A stretch of DNA of 64,000 nucleotides, taken from assembly GCF_004795015.1 (NCBI RefSeq), contig NZ_SSBI01000010.1, forward strand, positions 62,001 to 126,000, given 5' to 3'. Positions 24,980 through 33,826 of the stretch are shown in pieces. The notes below the pieces were generated by a model. The model saw only the letters and a list, made by a program, of their open reading frames with translations, searched no databases and was not told where the DNA came from. How positions within the stretch are numbered: position 1 is the first letter of the stretch; the number at the start of each line of letters is the position of its first letter. Source of the stretch: Streptomyces sp. A1277. GTDB lineage: Bacteria > Actinomycetota > Actinomycetes > Streptomycetales > Streptomycetaceae. A program made the translations under genes and the position numbers.

Positions 24980-26594
24980 CAATGTTCCTCATCTGGTCAC
25001 GGACCGTCTTCTCCAGCGACGCCGACTCCTCGAACAACTCGTACAGCTCTTCCGTCAGCTTGGTGATCCTCTCCGCCACCGCCTCCGCGCCCTCTTCTTC
25101 CGCCGCAACGGACCCCACGTACCGCCCCGGCGTCAGTACGTACCCGTGTTCCCTGACCGTTTCCAGGTCGGCCGAGAAGCAGAACCCGGGCTCGTCCTCG
25201 TACGCCAGTCCCTCTGCGCGCGCGGATGCCGTGCCTCGCCACGCGTGATACGCGGCAGCGATCTTCACCAGGTCGGCCTGCGTCAGAGTGCGCTCCGTCC
25301 GGTCGACCATCTCGCCCATCCTTCGGGCGTCGATGAAGAGGATCTGGTTACGCCGGTCCTCCAGGCCCTTCGCGCCCTGCGGGCTCTTGTCCTTGGTCAG
25401 GAACCACAGACACGCCGGGATCTGCGTCGTACGGAAGAGCTGGGATGGCAGCGCCACCATGCAGGCCACCAGATCCGCCTCGACCATCGCCTGGCGGATG
25501 TCGCCTTCACCGCTCGACTGGGAGCTCATGGAGCCGTTGGCCAGAACGATGCCGGCCGTGCCCCGCACGCCCAGCTTCGAGACCATGTGCTGGAGCCAGG
25601 CGTAGTTGGCGTTGTTCTTCGGCGGGACGCCGAACTTCCACCGGAGGTCGCCCTCGTCCCGCGCCCAGTCCTTGATGTTGAACGGCGGATTGGCCATGAC
25701 GAAGTCGGCCTTGAGGTCGGCGTGCTTGTCCTCGGCGAAGGTGTCGCCCCAGCGGGGGCCGAGGTTGCCGTCGATGCCGTGGATGGCCAGGTTCATCTTG
25801 GCCAAGCGCCAGGTGCGTTCGTTCAGCTCCTGTCCGTAGATCGAGAGGTCGGCCTTGTGGCCGCGCCCCCGATGGGCCTCGATGAACTTGGCCGCCTGGA
25901 CGAACATGCCGCCCGAGCCGCACGCCGGGTCGTACACGCGCCCCTCATACGGCTCCAGGATCTCCACGATCAGCTGGACTACGGACCGGGGCGTGTAGAA
26001 CTCGCCGCCCCGCTTGCCCTCCGCACGGGCGAAGTTGCCGAGGAAGTACTCGTACACCTCACCCAGCACGTCTTGCGCCGGCTTGTCCTCGCTGCCGCCG
26101 AAACGCGCGTCGCTGATGAGGTCGACCAGCTCGGCCAAACGCTTCTGGTCGACGCTGTCGCGGTTGAAGATCTTCGGCAGGACACCCTTCAGCGAGGCGT
26201 TTTCCGCCATCACGGCGTCCATCGCCTCGTCGAGCAGCTTGCCGACGCCCTGGCTCTTGGCGTTCGCCGCGATCCACGACCAGCGAGCGGTCTCCGGGAC
26301 CCAGAAGACGTGCGCGCCGGTGTACTCGTCGCGGTCCTCCAGGAAGTCGTCCATCCTCTCCTCGGTGATGCCGTCGTCGGCAAGCTCCGCGGCCAGCTCG
26401 CTCCGGCGCTCGTCGAAAGCGTCGGAGACGTACTTCAGGAAGATCAGGCCGAGAACGAACTCCTTGTACTGGGCGGCGTCGATGGAGCCGCGCAGCTTGT
26501 CCGCGGCCTTCCACAGGATCGCCTGGATCTCCTTGGCGGTGGAGGCGCTGAACAGCTCCGCCTGGTCGGTGGGCCTCTTCGCAGCGGTAGCCAT
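24972..26594 (-). CDS. hsdM: Type I restriction-modification DNA methylase (N6-adenine)
   Basis: 540 residues from ATG 26594. Residues 20-150 form the HsdM N-terminal domain; the methylase core has motif I DPACGSGG (222-229) and catalytic motif IV NPPF (302-305), both intact. The C-terminal helices (TKLTEELYELFEESASLEK) contact HsdS. It methylates adenine within the site chosen by HsdS. Seventeen bases separate it from the upstream fusion gene, so all four genes are probably co-transcribed. Confidence 0.96.
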   Translation of the reverse strand: MATAAKRPTDQAELFSASTAKEIQAILWKAADKLRGSIDAAQYKEFVLGLIFLKYVSDAFDERRSELAAELADDGITEERMDDFLEDRDEYTGAHVFWVPETARWSWIAANAKSQGVGKLLDEAMDAVMAENASLKGVLPKIFNRDSVDQKRLAELVDLISDARFGGSEDKPAQDVLGEVYEYFLGNFARAEGKRGGEFYTPRSVVQLIVEILEPYEGRVYDPACGSGGMFVQAAKFIEAHRGRGHKADLSIYGQELNERTWRLAKMNLAIHGIDGNLGPRWGDTFAEDKHADLKADFVMANPPFNIKDWARDEGDLRWKFGVPPKNNANYAWLQHMVSKLGVRGTAGIVLANGSMSSQSSGEGDIRQAMVEADLVACMVALPSQLFRTTQIPACLWFLTKDKSPQGAKGLEDRRNQILFIDARRMGEMVDRTERTLTQADLVKIAAAYHAWRGTASARAEGLAYEDEPGFCFSADLETVREHGYVLTPGRYVGSVAAEEEGAEAVAERITKLTEELYELFEESASLEKTVRDQMRNIDV

Positions 26595-26611
26595 CGGGCA
26601 GACCGTCTCCT

Positions 26612-28765
26612 TCAGTCGTCGGTTCCCGGAAGCCCGGGCAGGTCCTGGATGGTCAGGGTGCCGTCGGTGAGGCCGGCGGCCGTGATGCGGGTCAGATCGT
26701 CGAGGGCGGCGGCCTGCTCCCGCAGCAGCGCCGCCCGGAGCTCGATCTCGGCGAGCGCGGCGTCGTACCGCTCCGCCTCCTCGCGCCCCAGGTCGGGGAT
26801 GTCGAGGTCCTCGATGCTGCGGGAGGCCCGTACAGCGCCGCTGGTGCGCGTGTACTCGGCGGCCGCCGCTCCCAGCAGCGCGGCCAGCACCCGCGGCCGG
26901 ACGGGCGGATCAGCATCGGGGTGGACGCGCAGGATGCGGGCCGGGGCCGCGACCACCGACAGGCCGCCGGTGTCGACGTGGACGCCGAAGCGTGGGCTGG
27001 TGGTGACGACGACGTCACCGGGCTCGGTGAACTGGGCATGCTCGTACGCCGTGAGGAGCAGGCCGCGGTCGATCGTGCGGCTGCCGAGCCGGGCGGTGCC
27101 GAGGATCTCGTCCGGACCGAGCACCACGTAGTGCCCGCCGGTCGTGAGGTGCCCGGGCGCGATGCGGTGACCGGGACGGCGGCGCAAGCGGCGCTCCTCA
27201 AGGAGGCGTCGGACCGTGGTACGCCGCACCGGCTGGTCCTCCGGCCGCAGCTCCGCCCGGATGCGCATCGCCGCGCGCAGGTCGGCGTGCAGGCGGGACT
27301 GCTGCTGGAGATCCGTCAAGCGCTGCTCAAGAGCGCTGATGCGGGCCGGGCGTTCGACGACGGCACGGCCATAGCGGGCCTCGACGGGCCGCCGGCTCGG
27401 GGAGAAAGCGGTGCCCGGCCTGTCGTCGAGTTCCTTCGCGGGGACGACCACGCCGTGGCGGGGCTCGTGCCGCCGGTCCCCGCGCCAGCCGGACGCGCGC
27501 CAGATGGCGATGTCCTCGGCGAGCGTGTCGAGCGCCGGCTCGGTGAGCGGCCGCGCGGACAGGTCGGCGAGCAGGATCCGGCCGGCGCGCTCCTCCTGGG
27601 GGGTGCGGGAAAGGACCCACACCGCGGTGCGGTAGCCGGGGCGGTACGGCATGGCGCCGTCGGGCAGGCTGATCACGGCCTTCAGCAGGCCCGTGTCGAG
27701 GAAGGAGCGACGCAGCCGGTCGGCCTCGCCGTGCCGGGGCAGCGGACGTACGAGGACGTCGGCCGGTCCGAGGACGATGGCGGTGGAGCCGGCTTCGAGG
27801 TAGTCGGTGAGCGCCTGCACCTGTTCGAGGACGGCCTCCGGCCGACGGGTCTCCGCGGCCTCGTACGGGAGGGCACACACCAGCAAGTCCGGATACCCCC
27901 ACTCGTCGACGGAGGCCGACAGGTCCGCCCCCTCCATGACGTCGAGGTGGAACTCGTACACCCCCCGTACGAGCATCCGGCGGCGCACGAGGCGGACGCG
28001 GGCCGGGTCGGGGTCGGCGGCGAGGTAGGTGTGGCCGGAGTCTTCGGTGGCCTGGTCGTGCAGGGCGGCGAGGAGGTCACCGGCGCGAGCGTGCGGGGTG
28101 GCGACGACGGACTCCTCACGGAGGGTGTCCATGCCGGACACGGCGGCGAGGGCGCGGACGACCGCCGGGGCCGGCTCGTCGACGGCCAGATCGTGGGAGC
28201 CGAGACGCCGCCGTGCCTCCAGCACCCAGTCGAAGGCTTCCGCCGGGGTGAACGCGGCCTCGGTCAGCTCGTCCGCGAGCGCGGCGAGGGCCGGGCCGGT
28301 GGGGTCCGGGGTGGGCACGGCGTGCAGCTCCGCCAGGATGAACTGGTCCTCGGAGTCCAGTTCGGCTGCCTTGGCCAACAGGGTGTCCCAGTCCTGGCCG
28401 GCGACCGGAGCGTCGTACTGCTGTCGCAGACAGATCAGCGCCGTCAGCGCGCCCACCAGGACGGACGCCGCAAGAGTGGGGGTCCGCCAGGCGGCGAGGG
28501 TGTGCAGGGCGAGCTCGGCGCGGAGGCGGCGGGGGTCCGCATTGCCCCGGCCCGTTTCCGTCAGCCAGTCGACGACGGCGTGGGCGTCGAACAGGGGACG
28601 GCCGCCCTCGTGGGCGATCGGCGCCGGAAAGTCCGGGTGCCGGCGGCTCCAGGTGGTGGGAACGGGCCGCTTCACCTGGGCGAGGCCGGCGATTTCGGCG
28701 TATGTGATCCGCCAGGTCGGCGTTTCGGGCACGATGGGCGCTGTCGCTTCGCGCGCACTGGTCAT
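26612..28765 (-). CDS. Degenerate HsdM-like methylase fused to an HTH and a half-HsdS domain
   Basis: 717 residues from ATG 28765, preceded by GGGGG. Three parts. (1) Residues 18-70 resemble an AlpA/excisionase-like winged helix (ITYAEIAGLAQVKRPVPTTW). (2) Residues 190-470 follow the HsdM methylase layout, but motif I is TPHARAGDLLAAL rather than DPACGSGG, and catalytic motif IV is CALPY (297-301) rather than NPPY/F; the acidic loop LAADPDPARVRLV remains. It is thus probably catalytically dead. (3) From about 535, HYVVLGPDEILG and PGDVVVTTSPRFGV, ending in long helices, resemble one target-recognition half of HsdS. First gene of the hsd operon. It may regulate or retarget the complex; function not established. 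Confidence 0.72.
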   Translation of the reverse strand: MTSAREATAPIVPETPTWRITYAEIAGLAQVKRPVPTTWSRRHPDFPAPIAHEGGRPLFDAHAVVDWLTETGRGNADPRRLRAELALHTLAAWRTPTLAASVLVGALTALICLRQQYDAPVAGQDWDTLLAKAAELDSEDQFILAELHAVPTPDPTGPALAALADELTEAAFTPAEAFDWVLEARRRLGSHDLAVDEPAPAVVRALAAVSGMDTLREESVVATPHARAGDLLAALHDQATEDSGHTYLAADPDPARVRLVRRRMLVRGVYEFHLDVMEGADLSASVDEWGYPDLLVCALPYEAAETRRPEAVLEQVQALTDYLEAGSTAIVLGPADVLVRPLPRHGEADRLRRSFLDTGLLKAVISLPDGAMPYRPGYRTAVWVLSRTPQEERAGRILLADLSARPLTEPALDTLAEDIAIWRASGWRGDRRHEPRHGVVVPAKELDDRPGTAFSPSRRPVEARYGRAVVERPARISALEQRLTDLQQQSRLHADLRAAMRIRAELRPEDQPVRRTTVRRLLEERRLRRRPGHRIAPGHLTTGGHYVVLGPDEILGTARLGSRTIDRGLLLTAYEHAQFTEPGDVVVTTSPRFGVHVDTGGLSVVAAPARILRVHPDADPPVRPRVLAALLGAAAAEYTRTSGAVRASRSIEDLDIPDLGREEAERYDAALAEIELRAALLREQAAALDDLTRITAAGLTDGTLTIQDLPGLPGTDD

Positions 28766-28901
28766 GAGCCCTGCCCCCTTTGAATACGGACGTTCTCCTT
28801 CTCCTTCTCCTGGCATCGAGCCGGTCGGATCCCCTGGATCTCGGTTCGGCGGCAGGTGGCAGAACCCTACAGCGGGGGCTTGATTCGTCGACACATCGGT
28901 C

Positions 28902-28919
28902 TGATAACCGGGGTTATCA
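28902..28919. promoter_or_regulatory. 18-bp palindromic operator, copy 1
   Basis: tgataacc-gg-ggttatca: perfect 8-bp inverted repeat around two bases. It lies 136 bp upstream of the methylase-like fusion gene (minus strand) and 95 bp upstream of the EcsC gene (plus strand). Its reverse complement is identical, base for base, to copy 2 at 30846-30863. Confidence 0.75.
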
Positions 28920-29014
28920 CTGTTCCCCGCCTCATCCATGTCGCAGAAGTGCACTGTGATGCGTCCCAGCCCGGGTAAGGGCTCAGCCCACCAGTTCCGG
29001 AGGAGAGAACCTCA

Positions 29015-30028
29015 ATGAGCACGTACGCCGACCCACTCGTCGACGGTGCAACCCCGATGAGCGCGTACGAGGGGCAGGTATGGGACACGCTCAACGCACA
29101 CTGGCAGCGCCGAAACAACCGCCGTGCTCTGCCGAACTGGGCGAACGCCGCGCTCGGCCGCACCGGCGAGGTCGCGGGAAACGCCATGAGACGGGTTACG
29201 GACGCTGTGCCGGACGCGGTCGCGGAACCGATCCGCCGTGCAGGCGGCGCTGTCGCCGACAAGGCCATGCGACCGGCGCTCGGAGCCGCGGCGGCGTTGC
29301 TCGAGCTGGTCAACGACTGGGCCCTGGAGCTCAACGACCCGAAGAACGTCGAAAAGCTCGTCCGCAAGCAAGGTGTCGGACTCGACAGCTTCACCGACCT
29401 ACGGCAGCAGGACCTCAAGGTCTGCGACCGGCTGCTGTCCCGCAATACCCTCAGGTGGCGCACGGCCGGTGCGTTCGAAGGTGGCGCAATGGGCCTGCTT
29501 GCCATGGTCCCCGTCGCCGGTATTCCCGCCGCGATGACAGCGGACATCCTCGTCATCCAGGTGCTGAGCACGTCGATCGCGTCGCGCATCGCGTACTCCT
29601 ACGGCTACGACGCCAAAGACCCCGACGAGCAGATCTTCATCCAACGCCTGGTGCAGCGGTCCTTCATGGCACAGGCGGCCAAGGCCAAGCCGTTGAGTGA
29701 CGCCGCCCGTGCGGCGAACGCGGTCAAGGGACGCATGAAGTGGTCGAACAAGCTCCGCCAGGACCACCACCTTCTGGCTGCCCTTGAGAAGTTGATGCAG
29801 CAGCTGGGCCCGGCCGGCACCAGGGTGCCGGTTCAAAACGTCGCCAAGGTCGTGCCGGTCGTGGGCGTCCTCATCGGTGCCGGCATGAATTCCGCGATCC
29901 TCGGCAGGGTGGCCGCCGACGCCCAACGGTACTGCCAGACCCGATTTCTCTGTGACAAGTACGGGCTGCCGCTGCCGGCAGCACTGACGACCGACCGGGA
30001 CGACGACCCCCGGACCGACGCCACGTAG
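29015..30028 (+). CDS. EcsC family protein
   Basis: 337 residues from ATG 29015, with GGAGGA about 11 bases upstream. The middle and C-terminal part match EcsC: FEGGAMGLLAMVPVAGIPAA, then DILVIQVLSTSIASRIAYSYGYD with the conserved YGYD, and a final hydrophobic hairpin KVVPVVGVLIGAGMNSAI. N-terminal amphipathic helices precede it. EcsC proteins are predicted membrane-associated and of unknown biochemical role. Placed between the hsd operon and the RloC-like operon, divergent from the first, it shares the operator region with the hsd operon. Confidence 0.85.
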   Translation: MSTYADPLVDGATPMSAYEGQVWDTLNAHWQRRNNRRALPNWANAALGRTGEVAGNAMRRVTDAVPDAVAEPIRRAGGAVADKAMRPALGAAAALLELVNDWALELNDPKNVEKLVRKQGVGLDSFTDLRQQDLKVCDRLLSRNTLRWRTAGAFEGGAMGLLAMVPVAGIPAAMTADILVIQVLSTSIASRIAYSYGYDAKDPDEQIFIQRLVQRSFMAQAAKAKPLSDAARAANAVKGRMKWSNKLRQDHHLLAALEKLMQQLGPAGTRVPVQNVAKVVPVVGVLIGAGMNSAILGRVAADAQRYCQTRFLCDKYGLPLPAALTTDRDDDPRTDAT

Positions 30029-30049
30029 GGACGGCATCGGGTCCACGTT

Positions 30050-30830
30050 GCGGCCTCGGCGGGCCCGAGTCCTCAAGCACCACTACGGGCCGGGCCGTGC
30101 CGTGACTCGGAACAGAACGGACCGGCCTGCTGACGTACTCGACGACCTCCGCCAGGCGGATGGCCCCCTTCGTCCGCAGGTTGCCGGGGAACCGCGACCC
30201 ACGCGCCGTACGCCGCCTGTTCGCCGATCCAGCCGAGGTCGAAGTGCGGACCGCGGCGCGTCGCGCCGCGGACGTCGAGTGCCGTCCGAGCACTGATCTG
30301 CTCGACCAGACGCGACGACGACTTTTCGTGTCGCGGCGTGCCGCGCCCAAGAACACCTGCCTCGAACCGACCAAGCCCCCGGGTGCGCAGATGAAGCCTG
30401 TCGAACGGTCCACCGAGGAAACCGTCTCCGACCTCAGGCACCACCATCACGTGATCGCCCTGCGCCTTGAGGTCCCGGCAGCGAGCCGGAGCTCCGAACA
30501 GAAGAGGTCTGCGAACGAGAGAAGCAGTCCCTACGGACGAGCCATTCACCGTCCACCAGGGTCCTTCCGGTGAACATGAGGGTGTGTCCTCGGAGTTCGC
30601 CTATCCATCCAGTACATGGCGCAGACAATCCCGTCAGCCTCCAACCGGGTCCGAACAGCCCTCGCCGCGCAGAGTACTTCGAGCGCTGCGGCCGGCAAGT
30701 CACATCTCGGTGATCGGGGCCCGTCGCATCGGCGCCTGACCGGGCAGGAGAGTAGAGCCGGCCGGTTTGCTGCGCATCGGCTCGCTGCGGGCCCGCTTGT
30801 GCTGCTTTCGCGACGACGACGCGAATCACC
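30050..30830 (-). pseudogene. Decayed gene, coding-like fragments in three frames
   Basis: No single long protein-like frame covers this 0.8-kb stretch, but on the minus strand three successive pieces show coding-like codon use: HTLMFTGRTLVDGEWLVRRD (near 30600), RDLKAQGDHVMVVPEVGDGF (near 30470), and RTKGAIRLAEVVEYVSRPVR (near 30150). They lie in order but in different frames, so at least two frameshifts are needed. The first fragment loosely resembles a BRCT-type start; the original family is not identified. The remaining intergenic sequence up to the operator at 30846 shows nothing else. Confidence 0.4.
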
Positions 30831-30845
30831 CATGATTCCGAAACT

Positions 30846-30863
30846 TGATAACCCCGGTTATCA
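30846..30863. promoter_or_regulatory. 18-bp palindromic operator, copy 2
   Basis: TGATAACCCCGGTTATCA, 123 bp upstream of the RloC-like ATPase start. Relative to the gene it faces, it has the same sequence and orientation as copy 1 has relative to the hsd operon, at nearly the same distance (123 against 136 bp). A common regulator is inferred. Confidence 0.75.
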
Positions 30864-30986
30864 GTATCCGTCGGCCAAAACCCATCTCCGTCTCCCTAAT
30901 GTTCCGTTGACGAGCAGCGCGGCAGAAGTCGCAGGCAGCGCCCCGCTCGCGTCATCCACAGACTCAATGCCCCCGGGAGGCACCTC

Positions 30987-33446
30987 ATGACGGAACAGCC
31001 CGAGCGGAACGCGCACTCCTCCGAAGAAGCCACCCGGTCGGACCAGGAGCACCAGCCCGTAACCGTGGAAGCCCTCACGCGCAGGCGCCTCGCCGAGTCG
31101 CCTCTCAGCGAGTCCGTGAGGCTGCTTCTGGAGGAGGCGCTGGGCGCCGGCGAGGTCCGAGGAGTCTCCACGATCGGCCGGGTCTACCTCGAATCAGTCG
31201 CCGTCACCCGCTTCCGCGGCGTCGGACCGCGTGCCTGGCTCAAGCTGAGCCCCCGGCCCGGCGTGAACCTGGTCGTGGGCCGCAACGGGTCCGGCAAGTC
31301 CAGCATTGCCGAGGGCATCGAGACTGCCTTCACTGGCGTGAACATGCGCTGGCAGGGGCAGCACGCGACGCGTAGCAGCAACTGGCGCAACCTCCACGAC
31401 ACTGGCGGCAGGCCGGAGATCGAGGTCAAGCTGGCCATTGAGGGGGACGCCGGCCGCAGCACCCTCACACGCACCTGGGAAGGCGACGGGTTCGGAGACT
31501 CCCAGGCGGAACTGAGGCGCCCGGGACACGGCCGCGCAAGCCTCGACCAGCTGGACTGGCAGCAGGACTTGCGGGACTTCCGCCCCTTCCTGTCGTACGT
31601 CGATCTCGATCGCATGATCAGCGGCAAGCCCTCGGAGATGTACGACGCCATCGCCACCATCCTCGGTCTGGGGCAGCTCAGCACCGCCGACAGCCGACTC
31701 CGTGCGGAGGCCAAGGCGCTTGAGGACGCGGAGAAGGTGGTGAAGGCGGAGTTGCCGGGCCTCAAAAATGCCTTGTACGAGCTGGAGGACGACGATCGCG
31801 CGATCCAGGCGCTCGTGGCCATCGACACAGTCGGAGCCCCCGACTTCCAAGCCCTGGATGCCCTGGTCACCGGTCTGCCCGGCGGCGCGGACGCCAACCT
31901 GATCGCCGGGCTGCGTGCCGAGGCCGATGTACAGGCACCCGATGTGGCACAGGTTCGCATCGCCGTGGGTCGCCTGCGAAAGGCTCTCGCCGGCATCGAG
32001 GACCTGCACGGCACGGGTGCGGAGGAAGCTCTGCAGCGTGCGGAACTCCTCGAACGGGCTGTCGCGCACCACGACCGGCACCCCGACGATGCCTCCTGCT
32101 CCGTGTGCGGGACCGCCGGGGTGCTGGACGCGGCATGGGCTGCGGACGCCACCGTCCAGATCGCCGCCCTGCGGCAGGAAGCGGAGGCAGCCGCAGGCGC
32201 GCGCAGCGAACTCCGGTCGGCCACGCGAGCCGTGCAGGATCTCGTTCACACGCCTCTGCGGATCCCCGCCTCCCTCACCGTCCCGTGGCGCGCCTGGACC
32301 GCGTGCCGGTCGATCGGCGATCCGGACGAGCTCGCTCGGCGCGCCCTTGACGTCGTCCTCCCGCTGGCCGATGCCTGTGCCGCGGTCAAGGAGCGTGCCG
32401 TCAGGGAGTTGGAGAAGCGGGACGAACGCTGGCGCAGCCTCGTTCTCCGCCTGGCGGGCTGGACCGAGAAGGCCCGGGCCGTGGAAGCGAACAAGTCGCA
32501 GTTGAGGGACATCAGGAAGGCGAGTACCTGGATCAAGGCGCTGACCGCCGAATTGCGGGGCCGGCGTATGGAGGGTTTCGCGGAACAGTCTCAGCGGATC
32601 TGGGAGCGGCTCCGCCAGGAGAGCAACATCGATCTCAAGGCTGTCAGCCTGAAGGGCAGTGAGAAGGCCACTGTCCGCAAGCTCGTCATGGACGTCTCCG
32701 TAGACGGCCAGGATGCCTCGGCTCTCAGTGTCATGAGCCAGGGCGAGCAGCACTCCCTCGCACTCTCGCTGTTCCTGCCCCGGGCCGCCACCGCCGACAG
32801 CCCGTTCGGCTTCGTTGTCATCGACGACCCCGTACAGTCCATGGACCCGGCCAAGGTGAACGGACTCGCCCAGGTCCTGCACGAGCTCGGCGAGCACCGA
32901 CAGGTCGTTGTGTTCACCCACGACACCCGGCTCCAGCGGGCGTTCACCAGCCAGGATCTTCCTGTGACGGTGTTCGAGGTCGAGCGGGCGAAGGCGTCCA
33001 AGGTGAAGGTCAAGCCGGTGACCGACCCGGTAAGGCAGGCCCTCGACGACGCGCGGGCCCTCGCCAGTACCGGTGACCTGCCGACCGCCGCACGAACCCA
33101 CGTGCTGCCCAGCCTGTGCCGTATCGCCTTGGAGAACGCTTTCCTGGAGGCCGCCTGGATCCGGCACCACCGCTCCGGGGCGCCCGAGCACGCGCTGCAG
33201 GAAGCCGTCGGCGAAGCGGACAAGCTCCTGAAGGTGGCGGCGCTGGCCCTGTTCGGCGATGCCGGGCGGACCGGTGATGTGTACGGGGAACTGCGCGCCC
33301 TTTGCGGGCCTCGTGCGGTGGCACTCATCAAGCAGTGCCAGAACGGCGCCCACGCCGGCGGGGCTCAAATCATCGACCCCCACCGATTCGTCGACGACAT
33401 CGAGACCATGACGCAGAAGGTACGCACGCCGGGGGCGGCCGCGTGA
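30987..33446 (+). CDS. Rad50/RloC-like ATPase with C-terminal R-x3-E domain
   Basis: 819 residues from ATG 30987, with GGGAGG upstream. SMC/Rad50-type ATPase head: Walker A GRNGSGKSS (K104), a short coiled-coil middle carrying CSVC (C371, C374) like a zinc hook, signature MSQGEQHSLALSLFL (584 onward), Walker B FVVIDDPVQSMD (D613, D614) and switch FTHD (H645). Residues 680-819 form an extra helical domain with R712-IAL-E716 and QNGAH (H789). Rad50-like head, hook and C-terminal nuclease are the layout of RloC anticodon nucleases, which are found beside type I R-M genes. Length fits RloC. Nuclease activity is inferred; the exact triad is not proven. Confidence 0.78.
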   Translation: MTEQPERNAHSSEEATRSDQEHQPVTVEALTRRRLAESPLSESVRLLLEEALGAGEVRGVSTIGRVYLESVAVTRFRGVGPRAWLKLSPRPGVNLVVGRNGSGKSSIAEGIETAFTGVNMRWQGQHATRSSNWRNLHDTGGRPEIEVKLAIEGDAGRSTLTRTWEGDGFGDSQAELRRPGHGRASLDQLDWQQDLRDFRPFLSYVDLDRMISGKPSEMYDAIATILGLGQLSTADSRLRAEAKALEDAEKVVKAELPGLKNALYELEDDDRAIQALVAIDTVGAPDFQALDALVTGLPGGADANLIAGLRAEADVQAPDVAQVRIAVGRLRKALAGIEDLHGTGAEEALQRAELLERAVAHHDRHPDDASCSVCGTAGVLDAAWAADATVQIAALRQEAEAAAGARSELRSATRAVQDLVHTPLRIPASLTVPWRAWTACRSIGDPDELARRALDVVLPLADACAAVKERAVRELEKRDERWRSLVLRLAGWTEKARAVEANKSQLRDIRKASTWIKALTAELRGRRMEGFAEQSQRIWERLRQESNIDLKAVSLKGSEKATVRKLVMDVSVDGQDASALSVMSQGEQHSLALSLFLPRAATADSPFGFVVIDDPVQSMDPAKVNGLAQVLHELGEHRQVVVFTHDTRLQRAFTSQDLPVTVFEVERAKASKVKVKPVTDPVRQALDDARALASTGDLPTAARTHVLPSLCRIALENAFLEAAWIRHHRSGAPEHALQEAVGEADKLLKVAALALFGDAGRTGDVYGELRALCGPRAVALIKQCQNGAHAGGAQIIDPHRFVDDIETMTQKVRTPGAAA

Positions 33447-33814
33447 TGAGCACTCCCCCTCCCTCTGTCGAGGAACTCCTCCTGACCGCTGACCGGTTGC
33501 TTGCCGCCGGTCTGGGCGCCACGTCCGCCGGCTGCCACCGAGGAGCCTCACTCGCGCTGCGAACCGCCCTGGAGATTTCCGTCGACGCCGCGCTCGACGC
33601 CGCGGTTCCGGGACTCGCCGGCACCACGATGCGGGCCAAGATGCTGTGCCTTCGCTGTTACGCCCCTTCTGAGACCGCTCGCCGCACCACCGCAGTCTGG
33701 TCACACCTGTGCCTGGGGTGCCACTACCACCAATACGAGATCGGCCCCACACACGAACAGGTTCGGGTCTGGCAGGCGGAGGTGGGCGAGCTGGTCGGGG
33801 CCCTGGCCCTCTGA
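33446..33814 (+). CDS. Small HEPN-like protein coupled to the RloC-like gene
   Basis: 122 residues from ATG 33446, overlapping the previous stop by one base (TGATG), so coupled. Helical; segment SLALRTALEISVDAALDA carries R39-x3-E43, echoing CRIALENAFLEA in the ATPase C-terminus. A second half WSHLCLGCHYHQYEIGPTHE has clustered His and Cys. Similar short actinobacterial proteins with a C-H-H-H-A-Y-E-type motif occur widely without known function. A HEPN-type RNase fold, or a dimer partner of the ATPase's last domain, is inferred. Confidence 0.65.
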   Translation: MSTPPPSVEELLLTADRLLAAGLGATSAGCHRGASLALRTALEISVDAALDAAVPGLAGTTMRAKMLCLRCYAPSETARRTTAVWSHLCLGCHYHQYEIGPTHEQVRVWQAEVGELVGALAL

Positions 33815-33826
33815 CATCGCGGAAAC

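Noticed and set aside
30160..30573. 137-codon plus-strand open frame between the EcsC and RloC-like genes
   Set aside because: Composition is not protein-like; minus-strand pieces in this interval show better codon bias.
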